Assembly: GCA_023055355.1 (NCBI GenBank)
Contig: JALJCS010000028.1
Location: forward strand, 5,952,418-6,016,417
Direction of reading: 5' to 3'
From: Agelaius tricolor
Lineage: Eukaryota > Chordata > Aves > Passeriformes > Icteridae
Length of the DNA stretch: 64,000 nucleotides
Below are positions 26,501 through 36,900 of the stretch, piece after piece (the stretch's first letter is position 1; each line of letters starts with the position of its first letter). The translations under genes were made by a program, and so were the position numbers. The notes below the pieces were generated by a model. It was not told the DNA's origin and searched no databases. It saw only the letters and a list, made by a program, of their open reading frames with translations.

Positions 26501-27051
26501 TGAGAGCCCGGCTCCGGGCGGGAGAGGAGAGCCCGGCTCCGGGCGGGAGAGGAGAGCCCGGCTCCGGGCGGGAGAGGAGAGCCCGGCTCCGGGCGGGAGA
26601 GAGCCCGGCTCCGGGCGGCTGAGAGCCCGGCTCCGGGCGGCTGAGAGCCCGGCTCCGGGCGGGAGAGAGCCCGGCTCCGGGCCGGTGAGAGCCCGGCTCC
26701 GGGCGGGTGAGAGCCCGGCTCCGGGCGGCCCCGACCGCAGCGGCTGCAGCTCCGCACGCGTCTCGGCGGGCAGCTCCAGCCCCGTCCCGGAGCTGCGGAA
26801 CTCGCTACTCCCAGTCCCGCCCAGCATCGGCAGATTCGCCCGCATCTGTAAGCAGCATCCCAGCCTGGTATCGTCCCGTCCCGTCCCGTCCCGCACCGTC
26901 CCGTCCCGCACCGTCCGCAGCCTGGTCCGCCCCGCACCTGCAGCAGCCGGCAGCCCTTCCTCAGCAACCCGCGCAGGCTCCCGGCCGCCACCCCGAACTT
27001 CTGCGGGCTGCCGCACCCGCGCAGGCGGAAGGGCCGCAACGGCTCCTCCAT
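23512..27051 (-). CDS. DFFB: DFFB, caspase-activated DNase (CAD/DFF40), 7 exons
   Basis: Exons in transcript order: 27051-26938, 26198-26072, 25989-25801, 25088-25009, 24857-24684, 24306-24206, 23728-23512; 333 aa (human 338). This is the nuclear endonuclease that makes the internucleosomal DNA ladder in apoptosis. The DFFA inhibitor/chaperone holds it inactive until caspase-3 cleaves DFFA. Residues 1-80 form the CIDE-N domain (GSRLCLYEDGTELTESYF). The nuclease core includes NPYSNRESRILFSTWNLDH and the His-rich active site HIACHKKTNH with His308 and His313. A basic tail (RKRK) suits nuclear import. The start ATG follows a CpG-island promoter shared with CEP104. Intron 3 appears to begin GC rather than GT. 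The gene seems intact and functional. Confidence 0.95.
24430..24665 (+). mobile_element. CR1 3' fragment in DFFB intron 5
   Basis: Forward CR1 end (TGGCTGTTCCATCCCTGGAA, AAACCATGCCATGATTCTTC) lying about 20 bp downstream, in DFFB sense, of the exon-5 donor at 24683. Confidence 0.88.
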
Positions 27052-27480
27052 GGCCGGGCCGGGCCGGTGGCGCTCCCCGCCCGGAGCCGGTGTCGGTGTC
27101 CGGGCCGGGGCCGGGGCCGGTGTCGGGGCCGCCCTGCGCAGGCGCCGCGGGGCCGGCGGGGCGGTCGCGCCTGCGCGGCGGGGCCGCGTTGCCATGAGAG
27201 CGGCGATGGCGCCGCGCTGAGCCAGGTGGGGCCCGGCCCGGCGCTTCCCCCCGCGCCCCGCTCTCCCTCCGCCCCGGGGACACCCCCAGGTCCCGCCAGG
27301 CTCCCCCGTGCTTTGTCCGCCGCTCGGCCTGGCTGTGCTTCCAGAGCGGTGCGGCCGGGACCCTTCCGGGCCTGCGCCGCCTGCGGGGTTGGGGCCGGCG
27401 AGGGGAGGGAGGGACGGGGCCGGTGTCGGTGCCATAACGCGGCCCGGGGTGGGCAGCGCTGCTCCCGGTGCAGCAGCCGC
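25850..27480. promoter_or_regulatory. DFFB/CEP104 head-to-head CpG island
   Basis: A long CpG-dense region holding DFFB exons 1-3 and the untranslated first exon of CEP104. The DFFB ATG (27051) and the probable CEP104 exon 1 end (27225, followed by GTGGGG) are less than 200 bp apart, so one bidirectional promoter probably serves both. At 27188 GTTGCCATGAGAG resembles one half of an RFX X-box, plausible for a ciliary gene. A 9-codon upstream frame (27193-27219) lies in CEP104 exon 1. Confidence 0.65.
26208..26745. repeat. 22-bp GC-rich minisatellite in DFFB intron 1
   Basis: About 24 tandem copies of a 22-bp unit built from CGGGCGGGTGAG plus AGCCCGGCTC. Variants include GGGCGGCT units and three 25-bp units with an extra GAG. 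It fills about 540 of the 739 bp of intron 1, from just upstream of the exon-2 acceptor. The unit is not a multiple of three, so long Pro/Gly/Ser/Arg open frames arise in several phases; these are not genes. Confidence 0.95.
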
Positions 27481-27947
27481 GGTGGGTGTGTGGCTCTCCC
27501 AAAAAGGCTAAACTGACCTTGTAGTTTGCTTTTTGTTCGCCTGAGTCAGATACCCAGCACATGGTGCAGCTACAGGTTTGGTATAGGTTGCTCGTGTATG
27601 CATTTGGAACTCTTAGTTTCAAGGTCCATCTTGGATTAGCAGGTTTAATTTATTGGAGATTGCTCTGCAAGTGATCTAAATCCTCGTTTTGCTCAACAAA
27701 AGGTTAAAAGATCAGTTATATTGACTGATGCTTTATCTTTTGGTCTATATTGACTGACCCACGCCTAAAAAACATTTATGGTGCCGATGTTAATTAAAGG
27801 GAATATATATTTGCACTCATCATCCACTGACTCGACTGGCCTCAGGATGCAATTCTTTGATTGTGGTGCCTCAGTGGGTTTTTGTCACCCTTCCAGGGAT
27901 GAGTCTAAGCTTGAAGGCCGTGGCTGTGACCAGCTCACCTGCCCAGG

Positions 27948-30900
27948 ATGCCACACAAGATCGGTTTCACGGTGGTCAGTTCGTCGGGACACGAGGATGG
28001 GTTCAGTGCTCGGGAGCTGATGGTTCATGCACCGACAGTGAACGGGTGGCGCTCGCCCAGGTACTGTGAGGGGATGCCCTTGGAGCACTGAATTTCAGAA
28101 GCACCAAGTTTAAAACGAGTGGCAGATGTACCATGCATGGTCAGAGCAGTTTGCAGTATCCCAAACCGAACTGATAAAGCAAAAAAAGTTACTTTAATCC
28201 CATGGAACCCTCATCCTGGGGGAGAAAAGCACCTTGATTAACACCTAAAAGCACTGCATTGTATTTAAATAAAGTCCTGGAAAATGAAAATGTTTTGTTC
28301 TTGGCAGCCTTGGAGTTTGGCTTAGTGTGAAAAATCCATTTGATGTCTTCTAAACATGTGTGGGGCACCTGAAGATATGCACGCAGTAAAGGGAAGGGAA
28401 AAGTGTTTCCACTCTACTCTTGGGATTCTGACAATATTTATAATATTAGCTTACAATATTAACTTGAAAGTTCCATAATTAAACGTTGCTCAAGTTGGAA
28501 GTGAAATATGCTTTAAAATGATGATTGAATTCAGAAACTGTGTCTGTTTCAGGCTCTGTCAGTACCCCCAGGAGATCACCCTGCAGCTGGTGGAGAGGTG
28601 TCGGATCCGGAAGCTGCAGCTGCTCGCTCACCAGTACATGATTGCCAGCAAAATTGAGTTCTACATCAGTGAAAGTCTGCCTGAGTACTTTGCTCCCTAT
28701 CAGTCAGAGAGGTTTCAGAGACTTGGGTGAGACAGAAAGTTCTGGATCAGTTCATTGCTGTAATCAGAAAAGCTTCAGGGGGAAATAATACTCAGTGTGG
28801 GTTATGGGTGATGATGTGTGAGCAGCTGGGAGGTTCTGGACTTGTGTGGATCTGTGACAAAGCTGGAGATGCAGGTGAATTGCCTTGCCAGGTGACAGCA
28901 CACAGTTATTTCAGTTGTGAGGTTATGAGGGGGGTTTCACAGTCGTTTCAGTTATGAGGGGATTTTAGACCCCACCTGTGTGTTTGGATGTATCCTCTGC
29001 TCATGTGTTACGTTTTCCTTCCCAGTTATGTCCCTCTCTCAGACAATGAGAAGACTGATTTCAGAGCTCGAGAGTTGAAATCTGTGTACATGGATGCAGT
29101 TGGCCAGTACCTGAAGCTGATTTTCCATAAAAATTATGTCAATAAATACAACTTGTATGGGCAGGTGAGTTAGAAGTCCTTACCTGGTAACCTAGGTGAC
29201 ACTTCATAGTAAAGAGCAGACACAGAAATCTGCTCCCTTGATTTATGGAAGCAAAAAATGTTGGTTGAAAGCTTCTGTGTTTATTTAAGTTTGTTTTAAA
29301 GCACAAAACACAAATAGCAGGTTAGAAGTGAGTTGGGATCAGGTGGATGCACCTCATCCAGAACAAACGAGTAAAGGGCACATTCTGTCACTCTCGTTTG
29401 TGCTGAGGTTTAGCCCACACAGCAGGGTCTGTGTTGAGGACAAGGAACTCCCTCTGAGAACAGCTCTGGGGTCACAAAGGCACTCTGAGTGTTTTGGAGG
29501 ACCTGTTGTGGCATTAAGTGAAGGTGTTGCACAGCCAGCATGGTGCAGACACACAAACACATGCTGAGTTCTGCTGGGACTCGTTTCAGACCATGGGGTT
29601 GTAGATTTGGTGATACATCTTCAATGGAGCAGGAGGCACATTTAGCACTCTGCTTCTCTCTGCTTCCATATCACCCTCCTGACCACAGGCCCTGGTTTTT
29701 ATTCCAAGAAAAGAGGAATGAGCTTACCCATTTCTATTTTCTGTGAATTTCTGCAGGTTGCCCTGGTAGCTGTGAACATCATTGGGGATCCAGCAGACTA
29801 TGGCATCGACAGCATGAGCAGTGTAAGTCCAAAGCATCCCTGTCCTTTTACTGATGCTCCATTTCTTCAAGTACAGGTTCCTGGAGTAATGGGATGAACC
29901 TTTCTTGTGCCAATTCTTCAGCAGAGCTGTGTTGCATTAATTTATTTTTAATGTTCTCTTGAAGCAAGAAAGTTGAGCCTAATGTGGGAATACAAAAATT
30001 AAAATATAATAAATTGGGACATTTTCATTTTCATTGTCTCCAAGTTCTCTTGCTTCAATGTGCCCCAAAGCACAAGTGCTTTATGTTGCAAAACTGATGT
30101 TGGTTGTGGCAAGTCAAAATTCTGTCTTGAACACACACCTGATGTTGGTGAATGTGCATTCGGATTTTCTTTTTCCACCCTTCCAAAGCTTTCCAGAGAG
30201 AAGCTGATAGATCACTACTTGGGAATTAAATTGGATGACCCTGCCTTAGATGGAACTTACCTTGGGTAAGTTTGTTCTTTGCATATACCCTGGCAAAACC
30301 TCTGCTTGATGTAAAGCAGTTGTTGATCTCTGTGTTTTGTTAATTGTTAATTCCTTGCTAATGAAAAGAGAAGCCTGCCTTATTGTGATTTATTCATTCT
30401 CTGCCTTCAGGAAACTTGACTCCATTTCACCTCTGGATGATTTGGCCTTTGACATGTACCAGGACCCAGAAGTGGCTCAGATAATCCGGAGGCTGGATGA
30501 GAAGAAGAGGGAAGCTGTGCGTCTGGAGTGCTATGACCATGCCAAGAAGCTCAAACAGGCCATTGCAGACTTGCAGAAGGTGCTGTTGGAAGATCTCTGA
30601 CATCTAAGTGGAGCAGAGCTCCAGTGGCCCATCAGGAATCACAATGATTTTGTTTGTGTGGAATCATAATGATTTTCGATATATTTCCCAAAAGATTAAT
30701 TTTAAAATCAGATAGCTTGATTGAGTAATTTGCCTGCAAGCAATGAAACAAGTCAAGTAAGGTAGTTCCAAGAAATGCTCAGTAAAGTGATTCCAAGAAA
30801 TGGAATGTTACATTTCCAAGAAATGTTCAGTGAGATGATTCCAGGGTGATTTGTACCAATCCTAGGTGGGCGAGCGACTCGGCCGGTACGAGGTGGAGAA

Positions 30901-33900
30901 GCGTTACGCCGTGGAGAAGGAGGATTATGACCTTGCCAAGAAGAAGAAGGAGCAGATGGATGAGTACAGGCTGAAGGTGTACCAGCAGCTGGAGCTGCAT
31001 GACCTCCTGGATGCACAGCTGCTGGTGGGTGCTGTTAGGCCAAGCTAACAGGGTGCTCAAATAGAAATGGCACAGCAGCCAAACTTCATTCACAGGTTAA
31101 GGGAAATTTTGAGATTTACTAAAGCATTTCAGTTTTCTCTTTGGATTGTGGATTTCTTCAACCTAAGACTCTCAGTGTGGTGTTTTATGAACATGCTTAG
31201 TTCTCCACAAATCCCATTAAACTGTTGAGGTCTCAAGAAAATGGCATTAGAATCCTGAATGTTGTGCATAATTTCAAGACTACCTGATGCAGATTAATAA
31301 GGTACTTTCCCATATTTTGGAGGGGTAGAGGAGGCTTAGGATGGTATCAAGGCTAACCATACAGAATCCATGTGATTTTTTTTATATCCATACAGTTATG
31401 TAATGTGCTCAAAACAGGAAATTTTATAATCTCTCCACACATGCACCCACACAGAATTATTTTCTGACTGTTTCATAAAATTGCATTCAGTGGGAATGAT
31501 GACACACCTGTGAGCCAGGTTCACCTTTTACTTGAAATCACCAGAAGCCCGTTGACAGAGTTGTAGCTGTACTGACTGATTTTAGCACATTTTTAGCCTT
31601 GCTGTAAAAATCTTCTTCCCTTTCTCAGATCCGAAAAAATGAGTTGCCCTTGGGATCTGTGAGTGGCACTGAGAGCCCCCAGAGCTCCCCTTCTGAGCCT
31701 GCAGACCCACGCCAAGGAGAGCCCCTGAGGGCAGAGCCTGTGCTGGAGGAGCAGTTGGTGGATCCCACTTCTTCTGAGCCTGTTGTTCCCTACCAGTCCC
31801 CTCTTTCTCCTCAGACTCAGCCCACAACCTCCAAGGAAGTGTTTTCCAAGGAAAATGTGAGTAGTGTTCCTTCTGTTAATACAGAAACCTGTCAGAGCAA
31901 ACAATCTGAGGTCCAACCTTCCAAATAATGTGGTTATTCTCATTGTTAACTGGGGGGTGATGCTACTTTGATGTGAGAAAATTGCACTGAGGTGAATCCA
32001 ATTAGTGATAAAACCACTTCACATCTGAGTCTTTTCCAGAAGAATAAATTTTATTTTTTCTGGTAGGTTGAAGTTTTACCTTATGATGAGAGACCTCTCC
32101 CAGCCATCTGCAAGCAGGTGGATGAAGCTGTTGCCTATGTTGAGCCAGAGGTGACTGAGGAGGATGTGGGTGATGCTCCAAGGACTGGCAATGCTGGGGA
32201 GCCTGAACAACTCACACAGAAGGCACTGAGGGAAGCCAGCCCTGTTGTGGAAGTTTTTGGAGAGACTTTGGTAAAAACCAGTAAAACAAACCCAAAACCC
32301 AGTAAAACAAACCCAAAAACCCCAGTAAAACAAACCCATGGGTTATTGTGTTCTGTGTTAAGAGGATTTTTATGTGTTCAGAGCTGCTGTTTTGAAATCT
32401 GAGCTTAAAATTTGACTTTGGCTCTATGGATGCCTGTTTACAGCATTTTTACCAATCCGTAGCTTTCATGATTGATTATTTGATGTGCTGATAAACAGAC
32501 AGGATCCAGCAGACTGCTTTAGGGTATGGACCCAGAAGACCCAAAACTTGCCACTGTCTTTTGGAGGGAGGGAAACCCTCCCTGTGCCTGGAAGGGCTCC
32601 ATGAGCCTGACCTGTTAATCCCATTTCACTCATCTCATTTCAAAATGTGTGCTTTTAATTAAGCCAGATTCCTGTGGGGAACACCTGGGGCCTTCATGCT
32701 TCAGTTCATGTGTTCTTTTGAGGCTGGTTCTCTATAAAAATGTTAAATATGTATTGAAATATCTGTAGGGACCTTTTAAGAGATAGATTGTTCTGTGCTC
32801 AGGTTTCAGGAGCATATTCCAGAACTTGGTCATGTCGAGAAGAGGCTTTACTGGCTGTGTACCAGAAGCTGATGGAGGTGGCAGTGGACACTCCAAAGGA
32901 GGATTTAAGGAACATGCTGAGGGCTGCTGTTTTCCTTGTGAGGAGGGCCATCAAAGACACTGTATCTTCAGTAAGTTGGGATAAATTTGGTGCTCCAGTG
33001 AAGAACTGACAGCCAAAATTGCAGAACCATGGGGTTAGGATACTTTGAACAAATAGTTTATAAAGCTACTGTTGAATAAATCCGAAACCAAAACAAAGCC
33101 CCTCAAAACTCCCAAGACAACTGGGCAATGTCTGGAATTAAACAGATGGAGAAAACTGCCCTGGGCTGAGCCATGAGCTGATGCAGTAAATGTGCAGTGA
33201 GGTTGATCCTTTTTCTTTGTTAAATCTGAAATACAACAATGAAATAACTTCTAGTTTCCAGCTCAAAGTACTGCACTTAGCTGAAGGACACTTGGGCATC
33301 AAATAAACCTTAAATAAGAAGAAAATAAGAAAATTGAGCTGGTACTCTTTATGAAACAATTTCTGAAGCCTTTCACCTAAGTCCTAGCAACAGGTTTTCT
33401 GGAAGACAGTTGTCTGAAGTAGCTTCCATTAAGGGTGTTACTGTAATTCAGATTAAAAATAGATTTTACTGTATTGTCTGAAAACAGGGGGCTCTGTGCT
33501 GTTTTTGCTCATTGTTTCCCTTTTCCTTTTTAACGTAGGTTTTTCAGGCTTCCCTGAAACTTCTAAAAATGATCATTACCCAATATATACCAAAACACAA
33601 ACTGGGGAAGCTGGAAACCTCTCATTGTGTGGAAACAACCCTGCCACATTTGCTTTCTAGAACAGGAGACTCTTCATCCCGTCTTCGTCTTCTGGCTTCA
33701 ACCTTCATCCAGGTGGGTGTTGCCCTTCAAATTAGGGAGCTCATAGGTGAGAAACACCTGGTCAGAATGGACTGTGAGACCAGGGTTGGCTGCTGTGAAG
33801 TGCTATAGCTTATCACAGAATCTTATCACAACTTATCACAGAATAGCTGGGGGTGGGAGGGCTCTTTGGAGATCATCCAGCCCAATCCCCTGCCAAATCA

Positions 33901-36900
33901 GGGTCACCTGGAGCAGTCTGGGGGTACCTGCTGCAGGCATGACTCTTGTGTTCTTTGCTGCAAGTGACCTACAGAGATGAGAAAACTCTGCTTTGCAGAG
34001 ACAGGTAATTGTCCTTATCCAGCGTGCTCACTGACTCTGTGTGTTTCTAGGAAATGGCACTGTGCCCTGAAGTAAAACCTCTCCAGATTATTCCAGTGCA
34101 CCTGGTTAAAACATTAAAACCAAACTCCCCACCACACCTGGCAATGAGTCACGTGGAACTGGTGGAATCTCTCTTGGCAGCCATGGGGACTGAAAACTCC
34201 GGGTTTACCGTCAGCAACGTCATGAAGGTGAGAGGCCGAGGTTACAGCACAGGGAGGATTTTCTGATGGTTTTCTGGGGGCTTGCCTGGATTTTTTTGAG
34301 TGTTTGAGAATTCCTGGAGAGGTGTATTCTCCTGATCAACAGTGCTGGTAATAATTTTAGAGTAGGTTGGACAGGGCTTGAAGCAACCTGGTCTAGTAGT
34401 AGGTGTTCCTGCCCATGGTATGGGGTGGAATGAGATGAGCTGTAAGATCCCTTTCAACCCAAACCACTCTGGGATTCTATGAAGCAAGATGTTAATATCT
34501 GGAAAAAAGAACCAATGAGTTAAAAAGTGTTTGCAACAACCTGCCTTGTGGGAAGATTTCTCCTGCTTCAGGAGAGTCTTGGACTAATAAACCAATCCTT
34601 AAAAATGCGAGAAAAGAGAGAGATAATAAAATGTTTTATCATTATTTCCAGTTTGCCACGGGAGCTCTGGAGCACAGGGCTTATGAGGTGCGTGAGGTGG
34701 TGCTGAGGATCATCTTTGCCATGTACAGGGAGCACAGGGCAGCTGTGCTGGAATATTTCCCTCTGGACGACGCCAGCGCCCGCAGGACCGTGCGCTACAA
34801 AACTCTCTTTGAGGGCTTTGCCAAAATCGATGGGAAATCTTCTGAAAGTGAAGTGAGGGTATGTAAGGAGAGGCAGAACCTCCAGGGCCACTTCAGACAT
34901 GGTGTATTGTGTTTGCAGGGTTCCCAGAAGAAGGGAGGAATGATGGATCTGACTCCATGTTCTCAAAAGGCTAATTTATTGTTTTATGATACTATATTAT
35001 ATTAAAGAATGCTATACTAAACTATACTAAAGAATACAGAGAGGATACTTAGAGAAGGCTAAAAAGATAATAATGAAAACTCATGACTCTTCCCAGAGCC
35101 CTGACACAGCTTGGCCATGATTGGTCAATAAGTCACAACAATTCACATGAAACCAATGAAATTCCCACCTGTTTATTATTTATGATACTATATTATATTA
35201 AAGAATACTATACTATACTAAAAAATACAGAGAGGATACTTAGAGAAGGCTAAAAAGATAATAATGAAAACTCGTGACTCTTTCCTGCCAGGCACAGAGA
35301 AAAGCAGCAACAGAAGCAGAGAAACAGACAAAGGAAGAAATGAAAGTTCTAAAAAGCCACCCAGCAGCTCTCAAATTGGTGTTACAAGCAGAGGTTGAAG
35401 ATGAAGAGGTGAGCATGTTTCAGTTTAAGGTTGTTTTAATCCTTTGCTCTTTGGATATCATGGACTTAGATAATGAGCATTGTTGTTGTCTTATTAAAAA
35501 TAGTGAGAAACCCTAGGCATACCCTGGGTGATTTTTCTCCTCAGCAGTCCAGCTTAAAATCTGGGGTGTTGTTCCTCCTAACATAGTGTAAAATCTAGAT
35601 TCTTTATTATAATTTAACAATAATACCAATATAATATAATAATATATAACATAACATAATATGTATTATATTATATAATACCTTTAGAATATAACAATTA
35701 TACCTTTATAATATAAAATAATACCTTAATACAAGTGATTTGCCCTAGAACCAGAAGCACAAATGTTGTAGTGCATTGACTCTGCTTCTAAATTTTAAAT
35801 TCCAGACAGAAATCAGAATATACTGTGTTCCCTTTCTCTCTAGAAGGCAAATTTCTGAGTTAAATTTCTTTCTTTGATAGGAGAAAGAATCTTATTTTCA
35901 GAAGACAAAGAATCAAGGTAGGTGGTAGTTTCAAAAAAGAGTTAAGAAATGTAGATGAATTAAATTGTGATCTTGGTTTAATAGTTCTCTCCTTACAGAT
36001 TACCAGGTGTATGAAGCAGGAAAGATTCAGGAGGAACTTTCCTCTGTTGCAAATTACCTGGATAAGTAAGTGAGATGAGCCTCTAATCACCTTAAGCCCT
36101 TGGTGTCACCTGTGAGCTCCTAACTGTAATAACATTTTTCCAGTAGATCAAAGCTAATTCCTTCAGCAGTGAAACAATAAGGACTAAAATCTCTTCCAAC
36201 AGATTTGAAATGATCACCAGGCAATCCTAAGTTCTTTTCTTTGAAGTTCTTGGATAGTGTGACTTTGTACTTTTTTTTTTCTGAGTATTTGCATGTGGGC
36301 TAAGAAGTAGCCACAGTTTAATGTTCAGCTGCCAGTGTGAAATAAGGGAAAAATATGGTGTGGCTTTGCTGGGTGTTGTAGGGGGAGGGCATAGAAGAAG
36401 CCTTGGAAATTCTGGAGCCAGGAAAGCCAGTTTTGGTGAGGTGCTCTTGGAACTTCTGTAGAATTAATAATTCTCTAAGAAAAAATGCTCTATGCTTGTA
36501 TTTACCCTAAATTACAACCCAGTACCTGCCCCATCCTAAGCTCAACTCTACACAGGGGAAAGAAACTCTTCAAGATATTGGGTGTTTTTGAGAACAGCTT
36601 GGAACAGAAGGAACAGGGCTCATCTGTTTCTCTCTGATGTCACTGATGTTTGTATTTTTTTGCCAGCCTGTGTATTTTTTGTGGTGAAAGGAACGAGTCC
36701 TTCACTGAGGAAGGGTTGGATCTGCACTACTGGAAGCACTGCCCCATGTTAACCCGCTGTGAGCACTGCAAACAGGTCAGACTGAGCTTCCCAGAGCTGC
36801 TGAGACATGGACTGCTGTTGTTCTGGCTTAGATAGGCAAGATATTTATTACTGCAAGATATTTAACACATGGGCAGGTGAATTCTGAACACACCCACGTG

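Noticed and set aside
26068..27622. Open frames of 455 and 491 codons on the minus strand
   Set aside because: They are mostly translation of the 22-bp minisatellite in different phases (PEPGSQPPGAGL-type repeats) and read through DFFB intron 1 and its splice sites. The spliced DFFB model explains the region.
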